The notes: a model not told the origin generated them from the letters alone. A stretch of DNA of 64,000 nt from Adineta ricciae (GCA_905250025.1 CAJNOJ010000137.1:186001-250000); one strand, 5' to 3'. Shown: positions 34,042-46,402, numbered from the stretch's first letter. Numbers and translations: made by a program.

Positions 34042-37000
34042 ATGAAAGGAACGAACACGTCCGCTGATTTCTTGTTGTTTTATGTGAATGGAAAAGAAAT
34101 TATTGAGCGTCACGCTGAACCTGAATGGACACTTCTTTGGTATTTAAGAAATAGTAAATATCTTCCTACATGCTCACTTCGTATTCTCATGCCGTTTTTT
34201 TTAATTTTAGAACTGAAATTAACTGGTTCGAAATTGGGTTGCGGTGAAGGTGGTTGTGGAGCATGCACAGTTTCAATTTCGCACTGTATCGATAAAAATA
34301 CTGGTGAAATCGAACATCGCACCATCAATGGTTGTTTAGCACCACTATGTTCCATCGATGGATGTCATGTAATTACCGTTGAAGGGTTAGGTTCAACGAA
34401 TAAATCAAATCTTCATTCGACACAAACTCGCTTAGCCGAGTTTTACGCATCACAATGTGGCTTTTGTACGCCTGGTATGGTCATGTCGCTGTACGGAACC
34501 GTAACATCAAAGGATGCATCAACCTTAACGATGGCAGATATCGAAGAATCATTCGATGGAAATCTTTGTCGATGTACAGGCTATCGCCCGATTCTTGATG
34601 CAGCCAAGTCCTTCGCATGCGATATTGATAAGTTCAACACTGAAAAATCGTCATCACCGAACACATCAACGACATTTGATAAATGTGCGTCGTTTCTTGG
34701 TCAATCTATTGATCAAATTCCATTCCCGGAGAAGCTTCGTGATCATCAACCTCAATCGATTCAAATCAAAGGTATGAACATATTTAATGATTCTGTAACT
34801 AAACTTTCATACAACAGGTTCGTCAATGGATTGGTATCGTCCAATTACATTAACTGAATTGATTCATCTTCGACAAAAGTATCCCGGCAATGAATCAAAA
34901 CTTCTCTTTGGAAACACATATGTTCAATTCGAAAGAAATATTCAACAACGTACGTTTCCTCGACTTATCAGTATTACGCATGTCAAGGAGCTGCAAGAAA
35001 TGAAACGAACTGATGATTTGATCTACTTGGGAGCTGGTGTGACATTTACACGATTGAAAAGTCAATTGATGGACTGGAAAGACAATCCCATCTGTCTTGC
35101 TTTGTTGAATCAGTTTAAACACTTTGCTTCGACGCAAATACGAAATGTCGCTTCACTCGGTGGACACATCATTGCTGCTTTACCAAAGTAAATCGATTTC
35201 TGTTAATTCGAACCAATCTTAATTTCCCGTCTCTTCAGTTCGGATATGAATCCAGTCCTTGTCGCTGCTGGTGCATTGCTCGAATTGCAACAAGCCAACA
35301 GCACCGAAGCACGAATAGTTCCACTATCTGAATTCTTTCTTGGTAGAAACCGTGTTAGTATTGAAGACAATGAAATTCTTGTAGCGGTTCGTCTTCCACT
35401 CAGAAAGTCTTCTAACGCCTATTTCATTCAATCATACAAACAAGCTTGTCGTCGTGACGATTCAAAAGGTGTCGTCAGCGCTGGATTCCAAGTTGAACTT
35501 AAACAAGAGAATGATCAATGGAAAATCACTCAGATCTGTTTGGGATTCGGCGGTGTTGCACCGAAAACAATTGAAGCAAAAGGTACGCAACAACAATTGG
35601 TTGGATTGCCATGGTCAAGAGAGACCATCAATCAAGCATATGATTTACTCTTGAAAGAAATTATTTTGAACGAATCGACTCCCGGTGGACAAATTCAGTA
35701 CAAGTAACTTTTCAAAATACAATTGTTCATTGTAATCTTTTCTTTGAATTGTAGACGAACATTGATGCAATCGTTCCTATTCAAATTCTATTCGTATGTT
35801 TCACAGCAATTGCATACATCTACCGTAAATTTAAACGAATTTTCTTTCAATCGAGCTGTTTCTCACGCTCAACAAACGGTTCCTGAACGGCCCGAATCAC
35901 AAAAGATCGTTGGTAGTTCTATGCCGCATCAATCAGCGTATTTACACACAACTGGCGAAGCGACCTACATTGCTGATATACCATTACTAGCTGATACACT
36001 TCATGCCGCACTGATTCTGAGTAAAAAGGTCAATGCTCGAATCAAAAATATCAGTAAGATTGAAGTAGACTCGGATTGTTTTACGTTTCTGGTTATTTGA
36101 TTTACCATAGATACTGAACGAGCATCGAAAGTTCCGGGATTTGTTTCATTTGTAAGCCATGTTGATGTTCCTGGTTTGAACAAACCAAATGGAGTGTTAC
36201 CCGATGAAGAAGTTTTCGCCTCGTCGATTGCGTTATGTGTTGGTGCAGTTATTGGTTTGGTTGTTTGTGAAACAGAAGAATCAGCCGAACTCGCTGCGAG
36301 TCTAATTGATATCGATTATGAATGCTTATCACCAACGATCTTGTCCATTGATGATGCAATCGAATACGGATCCTATTTTGACAATGAGTTTTGTCTTCAA
36401 CAAGGTAATGTTGAAAAGAGTTTGAAGGAAAGCGAACACTGCCTACAAGATGAATTATATATTGGCGGACAAGAGCATTTCTACATGGAAACCAATGCTT
36501 GTATTGCCATTCCATCAAAAGACGATCAGGAGATGACACTGCACGTAGCTGTACAAAGTCCAACCGCTGCTCAAGAATTAGTTGCATTAGTTCTTGGTCG
36601 TGATACAAGTCGTATAACATGTCATACCAAACGAGTTGGCGGTGCATTCGGTGGAAAAGAATCGCGAGCGTATGTCTCATCGTGTTGTCTTCAAAATAAG
36701 ACATTCTTGTTATATTTAGAATTGTATTTTGTTTGGCAGCGGCAGTTGCAGCTGTGAAAGTTGATCGTCCTGTTCGTCTTCATCTTGACCGTCATACCGA
36801 TATAGCAGTAACAGGACATCGGCATCCGTTTAAAATCAAATATCAAGTCGGTTTTAATCATGACGGGCAAATTCAAGGTCTAGATATTCAAATGTGGAAC
36901 GATGCTGGTTGTACACTCGATGCTTCGTCATATGTTCTTCAATTGGCAATGCTTCATATGGGCAATACATATCAAATTCCGAATATGCGCATACGCGGTC

Positions 37001-38375
37001 GTACTTGTAAGACTCATTTGCCATCAAATACGGCGTTTCGTGGTTTTGGCGGCCCACAAGCTATGCTAGCTTGTGAGAATATTATTGAGCATATTTCGTT
37101 TTATCTTCAACGTGATCCATTGACCATTCGCCGTCAAAATTTGTTTTGTGAAGGTGATCAAACACATTATGGGCAATGCTTAGAGTTATGGAATGTTCCA
37201 CGTATTATCGATGAATTACTTGAAACTAGTGGTTACGATGAAAGACGGCATCTTGTGGATGAATTCAATCGTGTGAACATCTATCGAAAACGCGGAATCA
37301 GTTTAGTTCCCGTGAAATTCGGCATAGGTTTTACCGTTAATTACCTCAATCAAGGCGGTGCTCTAGTTCATATTTACAAAGACGGTTCAGTCGTCATTAG
37401 TCAAGGAGGTATAGAAATCGGTCAAGGATTATATACGAAAATGATCGCAATTGCTGCTGAAGTCTTACGTTGTGACGTTAAGCGGGTGAGAATCAGTGAA
37501 ACATCAACTGATAAGGTACATAATATCAGCCCGACAGGTGGATCTATCACAGCGGATATTAATGGAATGGCAGTGAAAGATGCTTGTGAACAATTGCGAC
37601 AACGACTGGACGCGTTAATAACAAAAGAGAATAACGATATTTCTTGGGAAGATTTGATTCAAAAGGCATATTATGCACGAGTCGATCTATGTGGACGAGG
37701 CTTTTACGTGATGCCGAACATGTTCGATATGGATTTTAGCAAAAACAAAGCAACTTATAATTATTTTACACAAGGTGCTGCTGTAACAGAAGTAGAATTG
37801 GATGTTTTAACTGGTGATTGGCATATTCTACGTGTTGATATTCTTATGGTATGTTCAGTTCTTCTTTTATAATAACAATGTAAAAAATTATCTTTTTATA
37901 GGACGTTGGTACATCACTAAATCCTCAAATAGATATCGGACAAATCGAAGGTGGATTTATGCAAGGTGTGGGTTTATACACTATGGAAGAACTTCAATGG
38001 GGTGATGAAAAGCAACATGGATGGATTTCGCCAGGACAATTGTATACTCTTGGACCTGATACTTATAAAATTCCATCATTTAGCGATGTTCCGATCGATT
38101 TTCGTGTTTCACTATTATCGAACTCATCGAATCCACGCGCTGTATTTTCCTCAAAAGGTATTGGCGAACCGCCTCTTCTATTGGGTACATCGGCTTTCTT
38201 CGCTCTTAAGCAAGCTTGTACTGCTTATCGAAAGCAACAAGGATTGGACGACTATTTTACTCTGCATTCTCCTGCTTCTGTCGAACGACTCCGAATAGCT
38301 TGTGCCGATGAATTCACTCGTCGAGCATGCAACGACCAATCGCACGAAACCTTTCAACCAAAAGGTTCGTATTGA
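34042..38375 (+). CDS. XDH: Xanthine dehydrogenase, complete copy
   Basis: Eight exons: 34042..34153, 34211..34771, 34818..35187, 35239..35703, 35755..36053, 36111..36669, 36720..37848 and 37902..38375. They give 1322 residues, close to the usual 1330 of animal XDH. Introns are 46-57 bases, all GT-AG, at the same places as in copy 1. Both 2Fe-2S clusters, the FAD loop, the Moco motifs (FRGFGGPQ) and the catalytic Glu region (KGIGEPPLLLG, last exon) are intact, so it should be active in xanthine-to-urate oxidation in the cytosol or peroxisome. The final exon includes DIGQIEGGFMQGVG, as in family members. Copy 1 and the fragment at 43078 differ by scattered substitutions only. Confidence 0.93.
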
Positions 38376-38663
38376 GGCAGAAAAAAAATATACGCTTCTC
38401 TTTCAAATTTTAAACTAAATAAACATATGGGTGATTGACTACAATTATTGTGTTCAACTCTATTTTTTTGCATTCTGAATCATTATCATTGTTAATCGTG
38501 AAAAACAGTGCCACTTGAAATTCAATAAAGTATTCTGTTGAAGATTTTGCTTTTGTTGATGGGGGAAAAAAGAGTTCTTTTTCTTCCTAGTGTGTCTTGA
38601 GGTATGCGCTAGAATACCAACACAATCATTGTTTTTCTTTTCACAACGCTTCATTCTCAACGC

Positions 38664-40631
38664 ATGGCTGTGGTAAATAATAGAAAAAAATGTTTTATAT
38701 GCAACAAGGATAGAATCACATATTCTTGTGAAGGTTGCTCAAATCAGTTTTGTTTAGCACACTTAACAGAACACCATCAGAAGTTAAGTGCAGAATTGAA
38801 TTCAATCATTAATGATTACGATCAATTCAAACAAACTATTAATGAAAAACAACCGAATTTAGATTTGATCAAGCAAATTGATCAATGGGAACAAAAGTCA
38901 GTTGCATTAATCAAGGAAACAGCTGATGAGTGTCGGAATAAAGTTGTCCAAGAAACAAAATTATTTATTAAGGAGATTGAAAAGAAATTCGATAAATTAA
39001 TTCAACACATCAAGGATATTCGTAAAGAAAATGATTTTAATGAAAGTAATTTGAATTATTTGCGAGATAAATTAAAAGAAACGACGAGAGAATTCAATAA
39101 TTCGATTAACATTACTCTCGAACAAGATACTTCGCAATCATTTATTAGAAAGATTTCAATTAAAAGTACGTAACAACCTCAATCATTTCTAGTTAGAAAA
39201 TCTATTGAGATTTCATTCGAATGTGGTCACTGTTCTAGTGAGCAATGCTACTGATTCACATGGTTCTTCATCATCTCCTGTGATTTATAATTCTCATTGG
39301 AGTAAGATGACAAAGTGCTATTGACACATGCAACATGTTTGAAATTGAATAGGTGAGGTCTGGTTGGATCTTCAGTTTCATGATAACTCTAAAACAATCA
39401 AGAAACCCGATGAGTTGGGACCAATGAGTGAACCACCAGGTTCAATAGATGAACAGATTCTCAATCGGATTCAAGGTTCTATGATTGGATTGGCATTGGG
39501 TGATGCTCTTGGTGCACATGTTGAATTCCGCCCTCACGATTATTTAGTTGCACATCCGGTAACAGACCTTCAACGAGGTGGAACTTGGGGTCTTGAGAAA
39601 GGACAGGTATACTTCTTATTGCTATATAAAGTAAAAGCTGAGAGAGATATATGAAATTTTCACACGCATAATTACGCGCTTCCTCAAATATCATTGGTTA
39701 GCAAGTTAATGAATGAACGCTGCGGAATATGAGTAATAAAATGTCTCTGTTAATATTCATTTAGTTCACCGATGACACTTCAATGGCACTTTGCTTGGCA
39801 AATTCTTTGATTGTTAACCGTGGTTTCAATGCTTACGATCAATTAGTTCGGTACAAATGGTGGTATAAATATGGATACATGTCGTCAACTGGACAATGTT
39901 TTGATATTGGAGCAGCTACGATACAGTCGATAGATGAATTTAACTGCAGACAAAACAAGCTTAGCAAAGAAAAAAATATTCCAAAGGAAAAAATTGATTA
40001 CCTTTCTGATCCTGAATTGTTAGATAGCTTCCCGGTGTATTGCAGCGAAGAAGGCCTAGCAGACAACGGGGCTCTTATGCGCCTGGCGCCAGTACCACTC
40101 TTTTTCTATAGAGATCCTAAAGCGGCCGTTGAGTTTTCTGGTTTTAGCGGACAAATAACGCACGGAGATACGAAAGCGTATGATGCATGCCGATATTATG
40201 GAGCATTGATCGTTGCTGCTCTTCAGGGCAAAAGCAAAGATGAACTATTACACAATAACTTCTATGAAAACCATAAGCCCTGGTTTAGTGGGAAAGATCT
40301 TCATCTGGATATAAAATCAATTGCTGAAGGATCGTATAAAAATAAAAAAGGTTATGACGGTGGTATTCGAGGCAAAAAATATATAGTCAGTGCGCTCGAA
40401 GCGGCATTGTGGGCGTTTTGGTCCACTAAGAATTTTGAAGATGGTGCGCTTGCTGCTGTTAATCTTGGTGACGATACTGATACAACAGCAGCGATCTATG
40501 GTCAATTAGCTGGCGCTCACTATGGATACGACTTATTGCCCAGAAAATGGACTAGACACGTCTACGCTGAAGGCTTTATGAAAATGTTAAGTAAATGGAT
40601 TGCGTACGAAGGAGAATGTTGGACAAAATAA
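38664..40631 (+). CDS. B-box/coiled-coil protein fused to ADP-ribosylglycohydrolase, copy 1
   Basis: Three exons are deduced: 38664..39165, 39353..39606 and 39765..40631, with introns of 187 and 158 bases, giving 540 residues. Residues 10-38 are a B-box-type zinc finger (CFICNKD, SCEGCSNQFC). Residues 40-165 are charged and helical, likely coiled coil. From about residue 205 comes an ADP-ribosylglycohydrolase domain with all metal-site motifs: GLALGDALG (about 213-221), FTDDTSM (253-259) and LGDDTDTTAAIYG (about 486-498). These enzymes remove ADP-ribose from arginine or other residues. The first exon, if unspliced, ends ISIKST-stop. A GTACGT donor and AATAG acceptor in phase 1 join it to the hydrolase as ISIKSEVWLD, and both copies keep this. 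Alternative: two separate genes, the hydrolase starting at the Met of MSEPPG (39424). Confidence 0.65.
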
Positions 40632-40926
40632 AAACACTTCGCTCGGTTGTAAACGTCGACAGATGACATGTGTTCTTTTTTTAACTGTTTTATTGGCAAT
40701 TTCATTCGTGACTCGTTGCGTCGACGGACACTATTCGCCGAAAAGCAATAGCAGATTATTTTATTTTGCCATATAAAACTACCATGATAAATCTGCATAC
40801 GCATTGCTTGAGATAACGAGATTAATACGATTGCTTTATTTGCCAACGAAATTCTATTCTCTCTTAAATCTTATCAAATGCTTTAGTAAGTTATAAAATT
40901 CGATAGGGAATCTATTGTTATTGACA
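40632..40926. other. Spacer with promoter of the kinase-LRR gene
   Basis: About 300 bases containing no frame of note. It ends in the TATA-like element below. Confidence 0.4.
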
Positions 40927-40934
40927 TATAAAAG
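40927..40934 (+). promoter_or_regulatory. TATA-box-like element of kinase-LRR copy 1
   Basis: TATAAAAG lies 33 bases before the ATG, implying an extremely short 5' leader. Conserved at 46403..46410 in the other copy. Confidence 0.5.
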
Positions 40935-40967
40935 TCAACATTTGTAAAGCCCTTTCTACACAAAATC

Positions 40968-42914
40968 ATGGCAGAAGGTCGAAGAGACGACAGTTTTTTG
41001 AAAATAAGTTCAAGCGATCTCAAGTTTGAAAGAATATTAGGAAGCGGTGGTTTTGGAGATGTTTACAGCGGAAGGTGGATCAGCCGATGTGAGAAAGTTG
41101 CCATAAAAAAGCTCCGTATCGATGCTAGTTATATCACATTGAACGAAAGAAATGTGTTTTTTGAAGAAATGACCATGATGCATCGTATCCGATTTCCATA
41201 TGTCCTCAATGTGTTTGGTGTCTGCTTGGATCCGGGCTGTTTGGCAATTGTCGTCGAATATATGTCACTTGGGTCTTTATATGATGTGATCCGCAATAAT
41301 GACTTGACCTGGCCCGATCGATGGTCAATTGCTAGTCAGATGACCAAAGGAGTGAATTATCTACATCAGTTCAGCCCGAATCCCATCATTCATCGTGATA
41401 TCAAATCGTTTAACTTTCTTATGGCTTCAGGTGTAAATGAGAGCAACCATCGATTCCATGTCAAAGTGGGCGATTTTGGTTTATCTAGATTTCGTCCGAC
41501 GTCCGACTTACAACTGACAGCTGATGGGCAATTAGGAACGCTTCTGTGGAAAGCTCCCGAGTTATTTCGTGACCACTCGTCTCACACGATGATCAGCGAT
41601 GTGTATTCGTTAGGTGTGTGTTTCTGGGAATTAGTGAGTGGCCGACTCCCATACGAAGAACTCACATTAGAGCGTTTCTTTCTGGAAGTAGTTCTGATGG
41701 GAAAAACACTAGAAATACCATCGAATGTACCAGATCATTTCGCGACTTTGATCACCAGTGCAACCAAGTTCACTCCAGATGAAAGACCAACCTGTCTTGA
41801 ACTGTTGAAGTACATCGAAAACGATCTGAGACGTCAAGGTTTGTCTGATTCGAGGTAAGAAAATGATAGAATCAGCTTGATATTGATCTTTTTGTATGAA
41901 GTACTAGTGAGTCTCAATCTCGTGTGTCAAAACCGCTTGGTTTGCCAACTGGGGCAACGACATCCAGGTATGTCCGAATACTCAACTCTTTCATTCACAT
42001 CTAGATGCATAACAATGCCTTTGCTCTTGTTTTACCTTCTTAGTGACCGCCGAACAACCAAGTCTACACTATCACCGACGAAAACATATTCAAATCGGAA
42101 ACTTGAGAACACTATCAAACACACTGAAACATTTTCAGCAATTAAATTAGAAGATCAAGCATTTACAAATGACGATATGGTCATTATTGGCACTGCATTA
42201 ACGAAAAATCAAGCTTGTCAAGATCTGGCTCTTCGAAACAGTGATATTACCGCCATAGGTGTGACGTTTCTAAGCTTAGGCCTAGCCACCAACCGTACAT
42301 TGACATCGTTGGACTTGAGTGAAAATCCTCTTGAGTCGGTGGGTGTTTCGAATCTTGCTCGTACTCTTCATTTTAATTCAACGCTGACAACGCTTCGGTT
42401 AAATTCGACCAATATGCGTGATGATGGTCTAAAAGAACTCAGTAACATGTTTCTGATCAATCGCACACTGGAATTTCTGACGATATGCGACAATCATCTT
42501 ACTTACGTCGGGGTGCGGGTTCTATGCGATGCACTGGAAAACAACACGTCTCTCCGACGTATCGATATGAGCAAAAACAAAGTGGACGATGAAGGAGCGG
42601 CTTCTATCGGGCGATTGTTACGTCGCAATAGTACACTCTCGAGAATCTCCATGGACGAAACGGAAATTGGTGACGATGGCTTGAGATCAATATCCCATGC
42701 TCTTGAAAAGAATAATACTCTGCGACAGATAAGCCTTGCCAACAATTTAATCACAGATGGTAGTATCCAGATGATTATTGTCATAATTGAGACAAATCGA
42801 AGTTTACGATCACTTGAATTACAGTCCAATAAGTTATCTTCAAAGGGCAAGTCCAAAATTCGCAAAACAGCTGCACAATCTAGATGCGATGTAGTGCTCT
42901 CTGAACGAGAATAA
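40968..42914 (+). CDS. TKL-type protein kinase fused to ribonuclease-inhibitor-like LRRs, copy 1
   Basis: Exons 40968..41854, 41908..41967 and 42044..42914 (introns 53 and 76 bases) give 605 residues. Residues 15-290 are a complete kinase: GSGGFG loop (25-30), VAIKK (Lys47), HRDIKSFNF (catalytic Asp144), VGDFG (Asp169) and APE (196-198). The overall look, with HRDIK and a GTLLWKAPE activation segment, fits the tyrosine-kinase-like group, predicted Ser/Thr activity. A short Ser/Thr-rich linker coded partly by a 60-base exon (ESQSRVSKPLGL) leads to about eight 28-residue LRRs of the NLRC3/RNase-inhibitor type (LTSLDLSENPLESVGV, LRRIDMSKNKVDDEG). Without splicing, kinase and LRR would be separate frames. 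The same exons and phases in copy 2 support the fusion. Probable role: ligand- or partner-sensing signalling kinase. Confidence 0.8.
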
Positions 42915-42984
42915 AAGCAAGAGACATAACAATAAAAGATATTTTATTTCTGAGAAGAATCGTATTCAATAAATAAGATAAAAT

Positions 42985-43076
42985 CTATGGTAATGCTTTT
43001 CCTGCTCGAATTGCTTTGCCAACTTCAGATTGAGTTTCATTCTTTAAATAACGTTGATAAATATCCGTCAGATGTT
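42985..43076 (-). CDS. Glutathione S-transferase, 3' end only
   Basis: The last about 30 codons (ending KAIRAGKALP) of the GST seen complete at 48463..49233. The rest is lost at the N at 43077. It is convergent with the kinase-LRR gene, as in the other copy. Confidence 0.7.
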
Positions 43077-43077
43077 N
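43077..43077. other. Single-N assembly join 2
   Basis: The left flank is in the GST gene and the right flank is in XDH exon 7. In the complete arrangement these are about 5.4 kb apart in the opposite order, so the join steps back to an overlapping contig. Confidence 0.88.
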
Positions 43078-43773
43078 AGTTGATCTATGTGGACGAGGCT
43101 TTTACGTCATGCCGAACATGTTCGATATGGATCTTAGCAAAAACAAAGCAACTTATAATTTTTTTACACAAGGTGCTGCTGTAACAGAAGTAGAATTGGA
43201 TGTTTTAACTGGTGATTGGCATATTCTACGTGTTGATATTCTTATGGTATGTTCAGTTCTTCTTTTATATCAACAATGTAAAAATTTCTCTTTTCATAGG
43301 ATGTTGGTACGTCACTAAATCCTCAAATAGATATCGGACAAATAGAAGGTGGATTTATGCAAGGTGTGGGTTTATACACTATGGAAGAACTTCAATGGGG
43401 TGATGAAAAGCAACACGGATGGATTCCACCAGGACAATTGTATACTCTTGGGCCTGATACTTATAAAATTCCATCATTTAGCGATGTTCCGATCGATTTT
43501 CGTGTTTCACTATTATCGAACTCATCAAATCCACGCGCTGTGTTTTCCTCGAAAGGTATTGGCGAACCGCCTCTTTTATTTGGTACATCGGCTTTCTTCG
43601 CTCTTAAGCAAGCTTGCACTGCCTATCGAAAGCAACAAGGTTTGGAGAACTATTTCACTCTGCATTCTCCTGCTTCTGTCGAACGACTCCGAATGGCTTG
43701 TGCCGATGAATTCACTCGTCGAGCATGCAACGACCAATCGCACGAAACCTTTCAACCAAAAGGTTCATATTGA
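43078..43773 (+). CDS. XDH: Xanthine dehydrogenase, 3' end of a third copy
   Basis: The end of exon 7 (43078..43246), a 53-base intron and the complete last exon (43300..43773), ending ETFQPKGSY. Substitutions against 37902..38375 are few. The GEPPLLFG motif has one change (LLG to LFG). It is a partial gene only because the contig starts here. Confidence 0.85.
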
Positions 43774-43835
43774 GGCAGAAAAAAAAATATACGTTTTTCT
43801 TTCAAATTTTAAACTAAATAAACATACGGGTGTGA

Positions 43836-44006
43836 GTGGCGGCTAGATACACGAAATTCACTCATATTCCTCAGCTTGCTAGGATACACTTTTATTTGGG
43901 TATCGTGTTGGATACACTGACTCAGCTGCTTATGGTAACGTAGCGAATTGGCTCCTTTTGGACGAATACCGCGTGTAACAGGATTATGACATCCCTCCAA
44001 TAAGGT
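43836..44006. other. About 170-bp sequence replacement specific to this copy
   Basis: Between AAACATACGGGTG and GGTATTCTGTTGAAG the sequence is unrelated to the same interval in the other copy (38430-38540). Its minus strand has an open frame with PVTRGIRPKGANSLRYHKQL, which has a protein-like composition but cannot be assigned. Inverted ends were not evident. Confidence 0.4.
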
Positions 44007-44139
44007 ATTCTGTTGAAGATTTTGCTATTGTTGATAAGGAAGGAAAAGAGTTCTTTTTTCCTAGTGTGTCTTGAGATATGCGCTAGAACGCAAACACACA
44101 ATCATTGTCGTTCTTTTCACAACGCTTCATTCTCAACAC

Positions 44140-46105
44140 ATGGCTGTGGCAAATAATAAAAAAATATGTTTCATATGCAACAAGGATAGAATCACATATT
44201 CTTGTGAAGGTTGCTCAAATCAATTTTGTTTAGCTCACTTAACAGAGCACCAACAGAAGTTAAGTGCGGAATTGAATTCAATCATTAATGATTACGATCA
44301 ATTCAAACAAAGTGTTAATGAAAAACAACCGAATTTAGATTTAATCAAGCAGATTGATCAATGGGAAGAAAAGTCAATTAAATCAGTCAAGGAAACGGCT
44401 GATGAGTGTCGGAATAAAGTTGTCCAAGAAACAAAATTATTTATTAAGGAGATTGAAAAGAAATTGGGTAAATTAATTGAATACATAAAGAATATTCGTA
44501 AAGACAATGATTTTAATGAAAGTAATTTGAATTATTTGCGAGATAAATTGAAAGAAACGACGAGACAATTCAATAATTCGATTAACATTACTCTCGAACA
44601 AGATACTTCGCAATCATTTATTAGAAAGATTTCAATTAAAAGTACGTAACAACCTCAATCATTTCTAGTTAGAAGATCTATTGAGATTTCATTCGAATGT
44701 GGTCACTGTTCTAGTGAGCAATGCTACTGATTCGCATGGTTCTTCATCACCTCCTGTGATTTATAATTCTTGTTCAAGTAAGATGATAAAGTGCTATTGA
44801 TACATGCAACATGTTTGAAATTGAATAGGTAAGGCCTGGTTGGATCTTCAGTTTCATGAGAACTCTAAAACAATCAAGAAACCCGATGAAATAGAACCTA
44901 TGTATGAACCACCAAGTTTAATTGATGAACAGATTCTCAATCGGATTCAAGGTTCTATGATTGGATTGGCATTGGGTGATGCTCTTGGTGCACATGTAGA
45001 ATTTCGCCCTCACAATTATTTAGTTGCACATCCGGTAACAGAGCTTCGAGGAGGTGGAACTTGGGGTCTTGAGAAAGGACAGGTATACTTCTTTTTGCTA
45101 TATAACGTGAAAGCTGAGAGAGATATATGAAACTCACATGCATAATTACACGCTTCCTCAAATATCATTGGTTAGCATATTAATGAAGGAACGATACGGA
45201 ATAGGAGTAATAACATGTTTCGGTTAATATTCATTTAGTTCACCGATGACACTTCAATGGCACTTTGCTTGGCAAATTCTTTGATTGTTAACCATGGTTT
45301 CAATGCTTACGATCAATTAGTTCGGTACAAATGGTGGTATAAATATGGATACATGTCGTCAACTGGCCAATGTTTTGATATTGGAGCAGCTAATAAACAG
45401 TCGATAGACGAATTTAACCGCAGACAAAACAGGCTTAGCAAAGAAAAAAATATTCCAAAGGAAAAAATTGATTCCCTTTCTGACCGTGAATTGTTAGATA
45501 GCTTTCCGGTGTATTGCAGCGAAGAAGGCGTAGCAAGCAGCGGAGCTCTTATGCGCCTTGCGCCAGTACCACTCTTTTTCTATAGAAATCCTCAAGCGGC
45601 CGTTGAGTTTTCTGGTTTTAGCGGACAGATAACGCACGGAGATACGAGAGTGTATGATGCATGCCGATACTATGGAGCATTGATTGTTGCTGCTCTTCAG
45701 GGTGAAAGCAAATATGAGCTTTTGGACGACCAGTTCTATGAAAAGCATAAGACATGGTTTAGTGGGAAAGATCTTCATCCAGATATAAAATCAATTGCCG
45801 AAGGAACATATAAAAACGATAAAGGTTATGATGGTGGTATTCGAGGAAAAGGGTACATAGTTAATGCGCTCGAAGCTGCATTGTGGGCATTTTGGTCCAC
45901 GAAGAATTTTGAAGATGGTGCGCTTGCTGCTGTTAATATTGGCGATGATACTGATACAGCAGCAGCGATCTATGGTCAACTAGCTGGCGCTCACTATGGA
46001 TACGACCAATTGCCCAGAAAATGGACTAGACACGTCTACGCTGAAGACTTTATGAAAATGTTAAGTAAATGGATTGCGTATGAAGGAGAATGTTGGACAA
46101 AATAA
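44140..46105 (+). CDS. B-box/coiled-coil protein fused to ADP-ribosylglycohydrolase, copy 2
   Basis: Exons 44140..44641, 44829..45082 and 45239..46105 have the same exon lengths as copy 1, and introns of 187 and 156 bases. The start MAVANNKK is the Met shared with copy 1; an upstream in-frame Met is not shared. Zinc-finger cysteines, coiled coil and the GDALG, FTDDTSM and GDDTDTAAAIYG motifs are all present. The splice sites of the fusion intron (GTACGT donor, AATAG acceptor) are unchanged even though the intron has several substitutions, which supports its use. Predicted to reverse mono-ADP-ribosylation, with the B-box module guiding location or oligomerisation. Confidence 0.65.
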
Positions 46106-46402
46106 AAACACTTCGCTCGGGTGTAAACGTCGACAGATGACATGTGACCTTTTTTTGACTGTTTTATTGGAAATTTCTTTCGTGACTTGTTGCGTCGACG
46201 GACACTCTATTCGCTGAAAAGCAATAGCAGATTATTTTATTTTGCCATATAAAACTACCATGATAAATCTGCATACGCATTGCCTGAGATAACGAGATTA
46301 ATACGATTGTTTTATTTGCCAACGAAATTCTATTCTCTCTTAAATCTTATCAAATGCTTTAGTAAGTTATAAAATTCGATAGGAAATCTATTATTATTGA
46401 CA

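Larger units (their letters stand above)
29989..37871. repeat. Duplicated block of about 7.9 kb, second copy (partner 14094..22016)
   Basis: Starts at GGAATAGTGGAGACT, also seen at 14094. Same genes, order and orientation as the first copy. This copy continues past the point where the first is cut. Confidence 0.9.
37680..43076. repeat. Duplicated block of about 5.4 kb, first copy (partner 43078..48554)
   Basis: XDH exons 7-8, B-box-ARH, kinase-LRR and the end of GST recur in the same order and orientation from 43078 to 48554. Intron lengths agree to within two bases. The N at 43077 separates the copies. Confidence 0.9.

Noticed and set aside
42503-42865. Minus-strand frame opposite the LRRs (also 47981..48418)
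   Set aside because: The repeat-like pattern mirrors the LRR coding strand.
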